Shown here: in pieces, positions 45,075 through 54,453 of the stretch
Numbering within the stretch: position 1 is the stretch's first letter
How the letters are laid out: each line of letters opens with the position of its first letter
DNA from: Rhodococcus opacus B4
GTDB lineage: Bacteria; Actinomycetota; Actinomycetes; Mycobacteriales; Mycobacteriaceae
Direction of reading: 5' to 3'
DNA length: 64,000 nt
Assembly: GCF_000010805.1 (NCBI RefSeq)
Contig: NC_012522.1
Coordinates: forward strand, 62,001 to 126,000
Translations under genes and position numbers: made by a program
Notes under the pieces: model-generated
Told to the model about the DNA's origin: nothing
Databases searched by the model: none
What the model saw: the letters and a program-made list of their open reading frames with translations, nothing else

Positions 45075-45140
45075 CGGGCCCCAGTCCCGTTGACCGCGGC
45101 AAGAAGGGATCGAAGATCCACATCCTGTCCGAAACAATCG
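45075..45140 (+). pseudogene. IS5-family transposase scrap
   Basis: About 20 codons, GPSPVDRGKKGSKIHILSE, match the conserved centre of IS5-type DDE transposases. Both sides are unrelated, so it is only a relic. Confidence 0.65.
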
Positions 45141-45205
45141 GCTCGGCCGCCGCCCACATCCGATCCCGCTGGACCCGGCGACCTGGGCCGCACTGACCCG
45201 ATGCC

Positions 45206-45475
45206 TTGAGCACCGCACATCCGGCACCTACAATCCCCATGTCATCGTCACCAGCCGAACCCGATCCGGGCGGACACCGGGCGTCCCAGCCCTACCTCGA
45301 CCACCTCCTCGACCCCGCCGACGCCACGATCTCCACGCTGCGCGCCTCCCGATTGCTGGCCTTGGCCAACAGCCACGATCCCCATCTGATTGCCACCACC
45401 TACGGCATGAGCGCCGAGGGCGTCCTGGCATACTTCGCCGACCGTGTCGATCGCACCCTGCTCGCGGACCTGTGA
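45206..45475 (+). pseudogene. integrase/recombinase C-terminal tail
   Basis: 89 residues in an open frame with a TTG start. TLRASRLLALANSHDPHLIA, TYGMSAEGVLAYFADRVD resembles the tail seen at the end of actinobacterial site-specific integrases (a short domain after the catalytic Tyr). The catalytic core is missing. Could alternatively be an independent small protein, but its place among transposase relics favours a fragment. Confidence 0.5.
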
Positions 45476-45529
45476 GATTTCAGGCGTCACCGTGCACACG
45501 TTCGCACGAACCTGTGCGCTTTAGAAGGC

Positions 45530-46167
45530 TCCCCGTTCGAGCTGACGATCGTCGCCTTGCGGCGATGGCGCGAGGTGACCAACTCGTAGAAGTCGTTGGT
45601 CTCGGTGGCGCCCAGGGGCCGCAACGCAAAATCGTCGAACCAGGAGATCGACGGTGGCGATGCGCCGCATCTCCGCCTCGACCGAGTTGTCCAGCCGGGC
45701 GGCGCGCAGAAGGGCGAACAGTTTGTCGGCCCGGGCGCAGAGCACCGTCATCCGCCGCCGGATCGCGACGTGCCCGAGGGCGGTCGCCAAATGCGTCTTG
45801 CCGACTCCGACCGGACCCAGAACCAGAACCGAGTGGCCGGCCTCGGCGAACCGCAACGACACCAGATCCGACAGCAGGGATCGGTCATAACGCAGGTCGT
45901 CGAGAGCGTTCCAGGTGTCGATCCGCATCGACTGATCCAACCCGACCTTCATCGAACGCAAAATGGCCGAGCGCGATTCCCGCCGTGACACCTCGTCGGC
46001 GAGGAGCAGTTCCAGGAAGGCGACGTGGCTGAGTTGGTGTTGGCGGGCCAGGGCGAGTCGCTCGGGCAGGGTGTCCTTGAGGGCACCGAGTTTGAGGGCA
46101 TTGAGAAGGGCGAACAGGTCGGCGCCGATCGGATCGACCGGCCCGCGGGGATGGGTGGAGTGGTCAT
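45530..46167 (-). pseudogene. istB-like ATPase of an IS21 element, broken
   Basis: The text LGPVGVGKTHLATALGHVAI (Walker A) and RIATVDLLV mark an IstB helper ATPase, preceded in another frame by LFALLNALKLGALKDTLPER. At least two frameshifts are visible: one after the first 15 codons and one after VDLLV, where the proper frame (DDFALRPLGATETNDFYELV) continues. No istA gene is left. The expected length is about 250 residues. Confidence 0.8.
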
Positions 46168-46407
46168 CGCGTCTCCTTCGTGTCGGCGGTGCGGGTCGCC
46201 GTAGTATCCGCCGAAAAACGGGCGGATTTGGCGTAGCCGCTGGTCGGGGGTGACTTAGCTGGTGGGCGCATCACCGCAACGGCATCTACTTGTGCGATGC
46301 GCCGACAGGCAGAGCGCGGCCCGGGCCATTCTGCTGGCACGCCTCGAATTCGACAGCGCCACGTTGCCGTGACGTGGCGCCGCGGCGCGATGGGCCTCGA
46401 GGTGGAG

Positions 46408-47019
46408 TTACGCCCGCGGTGTGGTGCCGCTGACGATACGGTGGATGGTGGAGCGACCGACGCTGTACTCGTCGGCCAGGTCCGCCAAGCTCGCGTCGTC
46501 GTCGGGGTCGTGGTACCGGCGGTGGATCGTCTTGCGTGCGGCGAGAGGCAGTTTCGGTTGCTTACCCTTGAGGCGCCCTTTCGCGCGGGCCTTCGCCATG
46601 CCCTCGCGGGTCCGCAGGTGGTTCAGGTTCGCTTCGGCAACCATCGCTAGCGTCTGCAGGAACAGCTTGCCGAACGGGTCGTTCCAGTCGTACACCGAAT
46701 TACCGAGCCCGAACAGCACTTCGCGCTCGCGTAGGCCGGTCAGGATCTCGCCGGCCTCGGCCATGTTGCGCGCGAACCGGTCGAATTTCGTTGTCGTCAG
46801 CACCACCTGCCGGCCGGTGACGGCCGCGGCGGCGGAGGTGACCGCGGCGAGCGCGTTGTCCAGCCCGGCCCGGTTCTTGCGGGTCGTGCCGGAGAACCCC
46901 TTGTCGATGAAGATCCGCTCGCGCGGCACTGCGAGCGCGAGCAGCTGTTCGGTCTGGATCCCGACATCCTGTTCGTCGGTGGAGCATCGGGCGGATCCGA
47001 CGCGGAACGGCTCACCCAT
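46408..47019 (-). CDS. serine recombinase (resolvase/invertase family)
   Basis: 203 residues, intact. Catalytic Ser in GSARCSTDEQD (residue 13), FSGTTRKNRAGLD, TKFDRFARNMAEAGEIL (catalytic Arg region), NDPFGKLFLQTLAMVAEANL (long E helix) and C-terminal HTH LADLADEYSVGRSTIHRIV. It could still act on resolution or inversion sites in or near this island. Neighbours are transposase relics to its left and the LuxR-type regulator to its right. Confidence 0.9.
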   Translation of the reverse strand: MGEPFRVGSARCSTDEQDVGIQTEQLLALAVPRERIFIDKGFSGTTRKNRAGLDNALAAVTSAAAAVTGRQVVLTTTKFDRFARNMAEAGEILTGLREREVLFGLGNSVYDWNDPFGKLFLQTLAMVAEANLNHLRTREGMAKARAKGRLKGKQPKLPLAARKTIHRRYHDPDDDASLADLADEYSVGRSTIHRIVSGTTPRA

Positions 47020-47177
47020 CCATCCAGCGTTCCATAGGGCGGGGGTTCACCGGAACAATACGCGGAACACTCGAACGGAACAGTGGTGAGCAGGGGAGCG
47101 ATTCGCAGCGGCGGTGTTCCGCTGGCCGGTCGTCTTACGGAACAGCGGACAGTCGAAGGTGGGGGCGAGTTCGTCCG

Positions 47178-49496
47178 CTATCGTTCACCTGCGTTCGGCG
47201 CAACCCACGCCGCGATCTGTGCCCGCGAGCCAAATCCGAGTTTGGCGAGGACGTGCTCGACATGCCCCTGCGCGGTTCGCTGGGATATCACGAGTTTGTC
47301 CGCAATCGCTCTATTGGTCAGCCCCTGCGCCACGAGGTCCGCGACTTGCCGTTCACGCGGTGTCAGGTCTTTGCTCGGACCGGATCTTGATGGGTCGTCG
47401 GCTGCTGTGTTCTCACCGAGCGCATAGGCTACCGCTTCTCTGAGGGTAAGACCTCGACCGTGTTCGACGGCCTTACTGAAGGCTCGCTCACCAAGTACGA
47501 GACGGACGCGGGCCAGGCTCGATTCCTGACCCGTGTCGATGGTGTATCCATTCAGCCAGTGGGCCTCCGTGGATTCCGCCAGCTTCTCCACTGCTCCGAT
47601 CAGCACCGCGGCGTGCTCGGTTCGGTGCTCGGTGGCGGCGATCCACGCGCATGTGTAGAGGCAGCTGGTTGCGGTCCCAGGCGTGTTGAGGCTACGACTC
47701 AGTTGCAAGCCGCGTGTCAGCAGGTGAGCCGCTTGAACGGGGTCGGTGCACGAGATGGTCGACCCGAGCGCTGCTAGGGCTTGCGCTCGGTGGACAGTGT
47801 CACCCAAAGGCTCGGTGATGGCGAGGATTTCTTCAAAGCAGGTCATCGCTCGTGCTCGATCCCCGCACCGTCCGCACGCAACTCCCAGTCCGAGTAGCAC
47901 CTCGAGTTGCGTATCGAGGTCTTCGGATGCTCGGCACGCGTCGAGAACCTTCTCGAAATGGGTGACAGCCAGTGCCGCATCGCCGCTCGAGAGTGCTAGT
48001 TGGGCCTCGGTGCGGGTAACCAACTGTTCCAGTCCCGGGTCCGCCACGCCCGCGGCATAGTGACGCGCTTTCGCCACCAGAGCGACGGGATCGGTGACAT
48101 CGCCCTGCATCGCGGCGAGCATGCCCTCGGTGCAGAGCGCTGTGACCTGCGATGTGGTTGGTTGCTCCACCTGGGAGGTCAATGCCCGACGGAGCCATTG
48201 CCTACCTTCGCTCAGGAGGCCACGGGAGATCCAAAAGCGGCGAAGAGCGTTGGCTATGTGCAAGCCGACCGGAGCGTGGATCGGATCAGCAAGGCAATAC
48301 GTCATCGCGTCGCGAAGATTGGGGAGCTCGCGATCCAACCGGGTGGTCCACTCTGCCTGCCTGGGGCCGAGCCATTCGGCGTGTGCCCGCACGGTCAGTT
48401 GTTCGAACCAGTCCCGGTGCCGTCGTTGAAACGTCGAGTACTCGCCGCTCTCCCGAAGCCTGTCCCGCCCGTAGTCGCGAACCGTTTCCAGCATCCGGTA
48501 CCGGATGACACCGTGTGTCTGCTCTGGGATCAGGATCGACTTGTTGACAAGCGCGGCCAACACCTCCAACAGCTCGTTCGGGCTGAACTCCCCAGCGCAG
48601 AGCGCCTCCGCCCCGTCCAGCTCGAATCCTCCTGTGAAAACCGAGACCCTTCTCCACACCTCACGCTCGCGTGCCGTGCAGAGCTCGTGGCTCCAATCAA
48701 TACACCTTCGCAGGCTCTGTTGACGAGCAGGTGTACCCCGGTTCGTGATGCTCGGAGGTCGGTATCGATCGCTCAGGCGAAGCAAGATCTGCTGCGCCGA
48801 CAACACCCGCAACCCCGCTGCCGCGAGCTCGATCGGCAGCGGCAGGCCATCGAGCCGCTGGCAGATCCGTGCAATGACGGCCTTGTTATCCTCGGTCACG
48901 CCGAACCCTGGGACGGCGGCGCGCGCACGCTCAGTAAACAGCCGCACTGCCTCATAGCTTGACAGATCTTGCGCTGAGCAGGATGGGTTCGGGTCTGGAA
49001 AAGTCAGTGGCCGCAGGGGAAGCGCGGCCTCCCCTGCAATTGCCAAAGTCTCCCGGCTGGTGGCGAGAATGCGAAGTCTTGGGCACTTCCGGAGCAATGT
49101 CGTCGCCGGGGCAGCGATTCCATCAACCACGTGCTCGCAATTGTCGAGCACGAGTAGGAGCTGTCGGGGGGCGAGGTACTCGGTTAAGGCTTCGAGCGGC
49201 ATCGTGGCCGATGGCATCTCGATACCGAGGGCGCGGGCTACTGTTTCGGTGAACCGCGTGTCGTCTTGCTGCTCACCGAGTTCGATCAGCCATACCCCGT
49301 CCGTAAAGGCCCGGCTCACGTCCGTAGCCACTCGCAGCGCAAGTCGTGTTTTGCCCACCCCGCCGAACCCGGTGAGGGTGACGAGCCGGAATGCGCTGAG
49401 AAGGTGTTTGACCTCGGAGACTTCGCTTCGGCGACCGACAAAGCTGGACAGCTCGGAGGGTAGGTTTCCTACCCTCGAGAGGGTAAGGAGTGGCAT
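47178..49496 (-). CDS. NB-ARC/LuxR-type STAND regulator
   Basis: 772 residues. Order: P-loop GFGGVGKTRLALRVA (about 44), Walker B LLLVLDNCEHVVDG, GLPLPIELAAAGL (NB-ARC GLPLA), then tetratricopeptide-like helices (400-680), and C-terminal LuxR HTH LTPRERQVADLVAQGLTNRA. Such proteins are ATP-driven activators that read an inducer through the repeat region. The first 15 codons hold three GAGGGTA/TACCCTC words forming hairpins. Its target may be the neighbouring mobile or hypothetical genes. Confidence 0.88.
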   Translation of the reverse strand: MPLLTLSRVGNLPSELSSFVGRRSEVSEVKHLLSAFRLVTLTGFGGVGKTRLALRVATDVSRAFTDGVWLIELGEQQDDTRFTETVARALGIEMPSATMPLEALTEYLAPRQLLLVLDNCEHVVDGIAAPATTLLRKCPRLRILATSRETLAIAGEAALPLRPLTFPDPNPSCSAQDLSSYEAVRLFTERARAAVPGFGVTEDNKAVIARICQRLDGLPLPIELAAAGLRVLSAQQILLRLSDRYRPPSITNRGTPARQQSLRRCIDWSHELCTAREREVWRRVSVFTGGFELDGAEALCAGEFSPNELLEVLAALVNKSILIPEQTHGVIRYRMLETVRDYGRDRLRESGEYSTFQRRHRDWFEQLTVRAHAEWLGPRQAEWTTRLDRELPNLRDAMTYCLADPIHAPVGLHIANALRRFWISRGLLSEGRQWLRRALTSQVEQPTTSQVTALCTEGMLAAMQGDVTDPVALVAKARHYAAGVADPGLEQLVTRTEAQLALSSGDAALAVTHFEKVLDACRASEDLDTQLEVLLGLGVACGRCGDRARAMTCFEEILAITEPLGDTVHRAQALAALGSTISCTDPVQAAHLLTRGLQLSRSLNTPGTATSCLYTCAWIAATEHRTEHAAVLIGAVEKLAESTEAHWLNGYTIDTGQESSLARVRLVLGERAFSKAVEHGRGLTLREAVAYALGENTAADDPSRSGPSKDLTPRERQVADLVAQGLTNRAIADKLVISQRTAQGHVEHVLAKLGFGSRAQIAAWVAPNAGER
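49456..49485. promoter_or_regulatory. nested inverted repeats at start of LuxR-type gene
   Basis: GAGGGTAGG-TTT-CCTACCCTC is a perfect 9-bp inverted repeat at 49456-49476, and TACCCTC/GAGGGTA pairs again at 49470-49485. They lie within codons 4-14 of the regulator, suggesting an autoregulatory site or an mRNA hairpin, or that translation really begins further in. Confidence 0.5.
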
Positions 49497-49983
49497 GGAC
49501 CGCTTCTTTCATCCTGTTACGGTTCGCGCAAGGTGTGACGTCGGCGGGTAGACGGGGCGCGAGGTTGTGGGCGTTTCGGTCGAGGAACTGTCCCGTAGGC
49601 GTAGTCACCATGAAACAGAGTTGCGCCGTAGCGGCGAGGGCCTTGTGGTGTTGGATCGTCGCCGTGACCACCGGTTGTACTGCGGCGCGAGGGCGTTCGG
49701 TTGACAGAGTCGGAAGGCGGCGGAGTATCCGAAGATTGACTGTGGCGGGTGATGAACTCAGTCCGAACCAACTTGTGGATCTGGGTTCGGCACCCGGAGT
49801 GGTCTTTCGTAATCGGATGTGGTGTTGGTCGGATCGTGCTGGCTCAGTGTGCGGAACGTTGGGCGGGGATAGGCAAGGGCGAGTTGGCTTTCGAGATGCT
49901 GGCCGCATCCGCTGTCTCGAACGCTTTGCCAAAGCTTGTCGACGAAACGTGGTCGTGACATCCCGAATCGTTGGAATGTCTCG
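49497..49983. other. gap without supported gene
   Basis: Nearly 490 bp between the LuxR-type gene start and the decayed ALDH copy. It should contain the LuxR gene promoter. No frame is convincing on either strand. Confidence 0.4.
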
Positions 49984-50583
49984 TCATCGGGTGCTCCGCC
50001 ATAGGGCGCCCAGATTCGTCAGGACCAGAGTGTTGCCGGCCGCGAGAATCGGTGCGATCTTCCAGGCGGCCATCATCAGCGGGTAGTTCCACGGAACCAC
50101 TGCTCCGACTACTCCGACGGGCTCCCGGCGGATGGTCGACAGGTGACCGGACACGTACTCGGCCGTGGCCGGAGCCTGCGCGGTGCGGACCGCGCCCGCC
50201 ATGAATCGAAGGCAGTCGGAGGCGACCGGGATCTCTTCCATTACCGCTGCGAGCGGCTTGCCGACGTTCAACGACTCGACGGCTGCGAAGAGCTCGACAT
50301 TCGCGTCGATGACGTCGGCCATATGCAACAGCACCGCAGCTCGCTCCCCCGGGGTGGTCTTGGCCCAGCGTCGGCGCGCCCGTCGGGCGGCGTCGACGGC
50401 TCGGCCGACTTCCTCGGGACCTCCGCGGGGAGCTGTCGCCAGAACCGATTCGTCAGCGGGATTGACAATATCGGTGCTGTCGCAACCGCTCTCGGGATCC
50501 ACGAAGGCACCGTCGATGAAGTGTGTAACCTGCATGGTCTTGATCCGGTTACGCGCCGCGGCAAGGGTGTCAGAAGTCAGCAT
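49984..50583 (-). pseudogene. aldehyde dehydrogenase, truncated duplicate
   Basis: From MLTSDTLAAAR it follows the ALDH at 34675 almost codon for codon (for example TTPGERAAVLLHMADVIDAN and AAWKIAPILAAGNTLVL) and stops after about 185 codons, where foreign DNA adds LTNLGALWRSTR. The NAD, Glu and Cys motifs are missing, so it cannot be active. The break lies at about 50028. Confidence 0.92.
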
Positions 50584-51150
50584 CAGTTCGGCTCCTTGTT
50601 CTGAAGATCGGGTGCGTCGGAGTGTTCCGGGGGTACCGCCACTCCGGAGGCTGGTCTGCGGTGCCGCGAACTGCCCACGCACGTTCAATTCGCTTCGATC
50701 ACCCACCCTCGGGGTGTGACGTGAAGCATGTTGCACCAGGCAGCATCGTCAGGCGATTACGATTTGGCGCACATTCGCGCGCAGCCCGGTGCAGGGTGCA
50801 CCCTTCCGAAGCGCCGTCGCAGGTCCGCGCATCCGGCAGCCAGACGTCGTTCCGGAATGTGTGCACAATTCACCCACACGCCGTTCCAGCCGTTGCACCT
50901 TTCAGTAGCGCACATCATCCCGACAGAGCAGGGTAATGCCGCAACATTGAACTTCCCAGGAAGGATGAGAGGTGACTGTTTCTGTCTCCGTAGATCGAAT
51001 CGCCAGAAATACCGAAGAGTCCCCACTTCTCTTCTCACCCTCGAATCGGCCCAATTGACCTGCCGAACAGAATCGTGAACATCAAACGGGATTCGCGCGA
51101 GACAAGGGCTATTCGTGCAACTGACCGGGTATCACCGCGAGCGCATGTAG
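50028..51150. repeat. duplicate of 35.6-36.76 kb segment
   Basis: This stretch repeats roughly 35618-36760: ALDH 5-prime part, the whole divergent promoter region and the OYE 5-prime end, with scattered substitutions and small deletions. The palindrome GGTGCAGGGTGCACC is unchanged. It is in the same orientation as the original. Confidence 0.9.
50972..51150 (+). pseudogene. OYE-type oxidoreductase, broken 5-prime end
   Basis: GTG after AGGAAGGA, then codons matching the OYE gene (DRIARNTEESPLLFSP against DRIAEETEEFPLLFSP), a 2-bp loss leading to an early stop, and further matching DNA (NRIVN, ARDKGY) in other frames until about 51148. The rest of the gene is absent. Confidence 0.85.
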
Positions 51151-51268
51151 TCCTGAACTGCGGCTTCCAAAGCATTGTCACTACAGGACACGCCGTCGTG
51201 CGGTCTTCTGGACTACATCTCGCATGCCTATGCGCATCGAATTCGCGACCAAGTCAATGGGACCCACT

Positions 51269-51294
51269 ATCCGACAGGCTGATAGCTATCGGAT
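51269..51294. promoter_or_regulatory. candidate TetR operator
   Basis: ATCCGA and TCGGAT bound a 26-bp imperfect palindrome that contains GATAGCTATC (51281-51290). It ends 24 bp before the TetR gene, a usual place for autoregulation. Confidence 0.5.
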
Positions 51295-51318
51295 CTAAGG
51301 GAGAAACGAGAAACGAAG

Positions 51319-51927
51319 ATGGCACGTCTGCCTGCCGGGCAACGTCGAAAGGACTTCATCGCCGCGGCGGTGCAGATTATTGCTGAACGCGGGATGCATG
51401 GGGCGACCACCCGCCGCATCGCGGAACGTGCACAGGCACCGCTGGCGAGCTTGCACTACTGCTTCCATACGAAAGAGGAGTTGTTCCTCGCCATCTATGA
51501 GGATATGGCCGCGTCGCAGTTGAGAGAAGGTTTTCACGTACGCGAAGGCTCAGGACTCGGCCGGGCAGCGGCGGGACTTCTGCGTCAGATCGAAGCATGG
51601 TTCGGGAAGGAGGACACATACGCGCAGGCTCAATTGGAATTGTTCTTCTGGGTCTTCAGGCAAGATGGCGATCTGGCGAAGCGGCTGTATCAACTTCATC
51701 TCGACGTGCTCGAAGGCTTGTTGCGGCAGGGTTTGAGGCCCGACGACAACGTCAAGTTGGTCGAGGTTCTGGCTCGAGCGATCGCCACAGTCGTAGATGG
51801 TCTGGTTCCGCAGTGGCTGACCTTCAAGGATCGGGTCATGCATGACACGACAGTCGATGTCATCGCCGAATCCCTGGAGCGCCTCGCCGACGCGCACCGT
51901 ATCACGCAGGCGGCGGCAGCCGGCTGA
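51319..51927 (+). CDS. TetR-family transcriptional regulator
   Basis: 202 residues. The N-terminal HTH reads FIAAAVQIIAERGMHGATTR, RIAERAQAPLASLHYCFHTK, typical of the BetI-like subgroup (SLHYHF). The C-terminal ligand domain is all helical with FFWVFRQDGDLAKRLYQLHL. It stands right after the decayed promoter region copied from the amine island, so it may once have controlled that cluster. Confidence 0.88.
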   Translation: MARLPAGQRRKDFIAAAVQIIAERGMHGATTRRIAERAQAPLASLHYCFHTKEELFLAIYEDMAASQLREGFHVREGSGLGRAAAGLLRQIEAWFGKEDTYAQAQLELFFWVFRQDGDLAKRLYQLHLDVLEGLLRQGLRPDDNVKLVEVLARAIATVVDGLVPQWLTFKDRVMHDTTVDVIAESLERLADAHRITQAAAAG

Positions 51928-52051
51928 AAACCTAAGACGAGGGCGGCATACTGCTGCAAAACTTTGCCGGACGAGAACGCCTCTGGGGCCGAGGCTGCCG
52001 ACGAGGCCGGCTGGCATCATCGAGCGCCGCGAGCTGCACCGCATCCGAATC

Positions 52052-52610
52052 CTAGCCGAGCTCAGGGTCGGGTTCAGCGTCGACGGAGAGCACCGGATAG
52101 GGCCACATCAGCACGATCCCGGCAGGCAGCATCCGATGAATTGTCTCGGCCACCAACCACACTCCAAGATCGTGACCCCGCAACGGTTCGGTGACGGACG
52201 CGATGTTGGGGATGAGCACCACCTCGGTGATCACGGCCAGCGTCTCGTACTGCTCCTCGACCTGTTCGGCGAGTTGATTGCCATCGAACAGGCCATAATC
52301 TCGCGATCGCCGTCGAATTGGCCCAGGCACAGGGCGATCGGATCCTCGGTACCCAGGCGGATCAGCGTGAAGTCGAGGGAACCGACGACCACATCGTCGG
52401 CGTCGTCGAGATCCACCGTCATGGTCAATTCCGCGAACCAATCCAGACACGCGTCGAGATCGCTGAGCCCCACGCTCCGGAACTGCACCCGCGGCAAAAA
52501 CAGATCAACGGTGTGCAGACCCTCCGCCTGGGCCAGGCCGCCAACTCGACCAACGATTGCGCCAATGCAAAGCCCCTCTCCGTCGTGGGCGATCCCTGGT
52601 TGCGCAAGAC
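52052..52610 (-). pseudogene. hypothetical gene, 5-prime truncated and frameshifted
   Basis: Two frames join near 52300: GIAHDGEGLCIGAIVGRVGG, VQFRSVGLSDLDACLDWFAE, DDVVVGSLDFTLIRLG in one, and YGLFDGNQLAEQVEEQYETL, AVITEVVLIPNIASVTEPLR in the next. The text reads as one protein with a single-base loss near the middle and no start codon ahead. I do not recognise the family. Confidence 0.5.
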
Positions 52611-52922
52611 CCCGGGCGACTCACCATCCGGAGAGCTCCCGGGACCACTTCCCGCGGACGCCATGCCGGGGCATCCCCAGTATCGAGTTCACCAGCCATC
52701 ACTACAAGCAGCCCCACCAACACGCGCGACGCGCGCGCACGAACTGCGGCAACGGGTAGGTCCCGCAGCGATCGCCTTGACCGCGTTGTGCACCAAATAG
52801 GATCGAGGCCAACTCCGGCAAACACACGCTCGAAGTCCTCCAGGGTGGACGTGCTGAGCTCAAGGCTCGCACCGGACGGTGCGGCCACTCGGCCCGTGGG
52901 AAGCCCCCGGGACAAACACGGT

Positions 52923-53267
52923 TCATTCGTCGTCGAGTTGCAGGAACGCGGCCTGCACGCGCAGCAGATGCCCGTCCGGGCTGAGTTCCTCGTAGCGTTC
53001 CATCACCGCCGTCCAGCGACCGGCATCGAACAGCTCCCGGCACCGAGCGTCCTCGTCCATGCCGCAGTCCATCGCCAGTCTCGCGCCGGCCCGCAGCGCG
53101 TCGTCCTTCGTTCGGTAGGCCCACACATCCAGGCGCGCGGATCCACTGTAGCCGCGGTGAGCGAGTGTCCATACCGCCGGGTCTCGTGTCGTTTCGACCG
53201 TCCCGTCCGGCCGGTAGAGCGTCGAGGAGATCACCTGCTTGACGAAGCCTGCTGTGCGCGCCACCAC
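52923..53267 (-). CDS. small conserved-looking hypothetical protein
   Basis: 114 residues, balanced composition: VISSTLYRPDGTVETTRDPA, WAYRTKDDALRAGARLAMDC, RWTAVMERYEELSPDGHLLR. Mixed alpha/beta, no membrane segment, no known motif. The codon use and coherent amino acid makeup favour a real gene. The starts are tandem GTG codons. Confidence 0.6.
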   Translation of the reverse strand: MVARTAGFVKQVISSTLYRPDGTVETTRDPAVWTLAHRGYSGSARLDVWAYRTKDDALRAGARLAMDCGMDEDARCRELFDAGRWTAVMERYEELSPDGHLLRVQAAFLQLDDE

Positions 53268-53544
53268 CCGATCCTAAATCCGCCGGACCCGCGAACGCTG
53301 GAGGACGCGGCCACCTACTCACCGCTATCCGGCCTGGTCAGATCCCACCCCGTCGCACGCGCGCGGGGTTACGGCCGAAGGTGCGTACTCGGGCGCGGGG
53401 CGGCCGCGGGAGGGCGGGCGGACTCCGCCGATCCGGTGCGAATGTCCCTCTACCATCGGTCGCGATGACGGACCGCGCACACAGCCCACCGGACCCGACG
53501 GAAGACGACCGTCCGGGCGGGCCGGCATCCGTCCCGCCGCCGAG

Positions 53545-53790
53545 TTGGGCGAGGAATTCCTCGCCCGGGCAGTGGCCGCCGCCCTCGCCGACGGCGCCTC
53601 CTGGGCAGAGATCGGCGCACGACTCGGAGTACCGACCCCGCACACCACCGGCGCCGGTGGTACACCTTCCGACGCGGACTGGCAGAACGCGATCGCCGAG
53701 CACGAGAACACGCACGTCACCCGGCGTCATCCCAAACCGCCCGGCACGCAGGAGACCACGACACCCACGGACGCCACCGGAAACCACTAG
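53545..53790 (+). CDS. short hypothetical protein, possible frameshift
   Basis: 81 residues from a TTG. EEFLARAVAAALADGASWAE, IGARLGVPT resembles a short HTH-like helix pair; the rest is polar. An ATG at 53465 in another frame (MTDRAHSPPDP) may be the true start, with one frame change near 53540. Weakly supported. Confidence 0.35.
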   Translation: MGEEFLARAVAAALADGASWAEIGARLGVPTPHTTGAGGTPSDADWQNAIAEHENTHVTRRHPKPPGTQETTTPTDATGNH

Positions 53791-53917
53791 CAAGCCGAGT
53801 CACCGGGGCAGACCTACGACGTCGGCCCGACCCGCTTCGCTACGAGATCTGCACCGCGCCCCAGCTGGTGGGGCTTCCTGTAACACCCGCGGGCTTCCGG
53901 GCGGTGTCACTACTGCT

Positions 53918-53952
53918 CCACCGGTTGCGTCAGTCGTGTTTCGCACCGGTGG
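53918..53952. terminator. bidirectional hairpin between convergent genes
   Basis: CCACCGGTTGCG (53918-53929) pairs with CGCACCGGTGG (53942-53952) with one bulged T, between the short plus-strand ORF and the minus-strand gene at 53975. Confidence 0.55.
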
Positions 53953-53974
53953 GGCCTTCGCCGACCGCCCAGCG

Positions 53975-54223
53975 TCAGCGGTTACCGGGATCGACGGTTA
54001 CCTCGTCGGTGTCCGCGAAGATCAGCCGCCCGTCGTCGAGCGCGACCGCCCACCGATGCGCCGGTGCCCACTCGTGCCCACGACCACCGGATTCGGTCAG
54101 TGGCCCGTAGTCCTCGACGACCTCCCCGATCACGTCGGCTTCGGCGTGCCGGCGGACGAGCACCCGGGCGCCGACCTTCAACTCGGGGCCGTGTACCCGC
54201 CTGGTACTGCTTCTGTGGGCCAT
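53975..54223 (-). CDS. small conserved hypothetical protein
   Basis: 82 residues: LKVGARVLVRRHAEADVIGE, VVEDYGPLT, HRWAVALDDGRLIFADTDEV. It reads as a small beta barrel of SH3/KOW flavour (VGARVLV then RWAVALDDG). No function known. A hairpin lies just past its stop. Confidence 0.65.
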   Translation of the reverse strand: MAHRSSTRRVHGPELKVGARVLVRRHAEADVIGEVVEDYGPLTESGGRGHEWAPAHRWAVALDDGRLIFADTDEVTVDPGNR

Positions 54224-54453
54224 CGCTGCACCTCTTCGCTCGGCGAACTCCCCGGGAGTGGAGCATAAGCACCACGCCCACCGGCAGGCGACCCGAATAC
54301 CCCGGAAGCATCCGGCTGCGGCAGGTTACTCACGCGTACAGCCACTTTCACCGAGCCGAACCATTGCCGGAGGCCAGGTGGTGGAGGACCATCGGGGTCG
54401 TGCGCAGAGCCCGCTGGCCCGCGACCGCCCCACCGCCCTGCGGCGGTGACCGG

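Noticed and set aside
53468..53793. Minus-strand ORFs of 130-150 codons over the short plus-strand gene
   Set aside because: Arg/Gly-rich shadows without motif or ribosome binding site.
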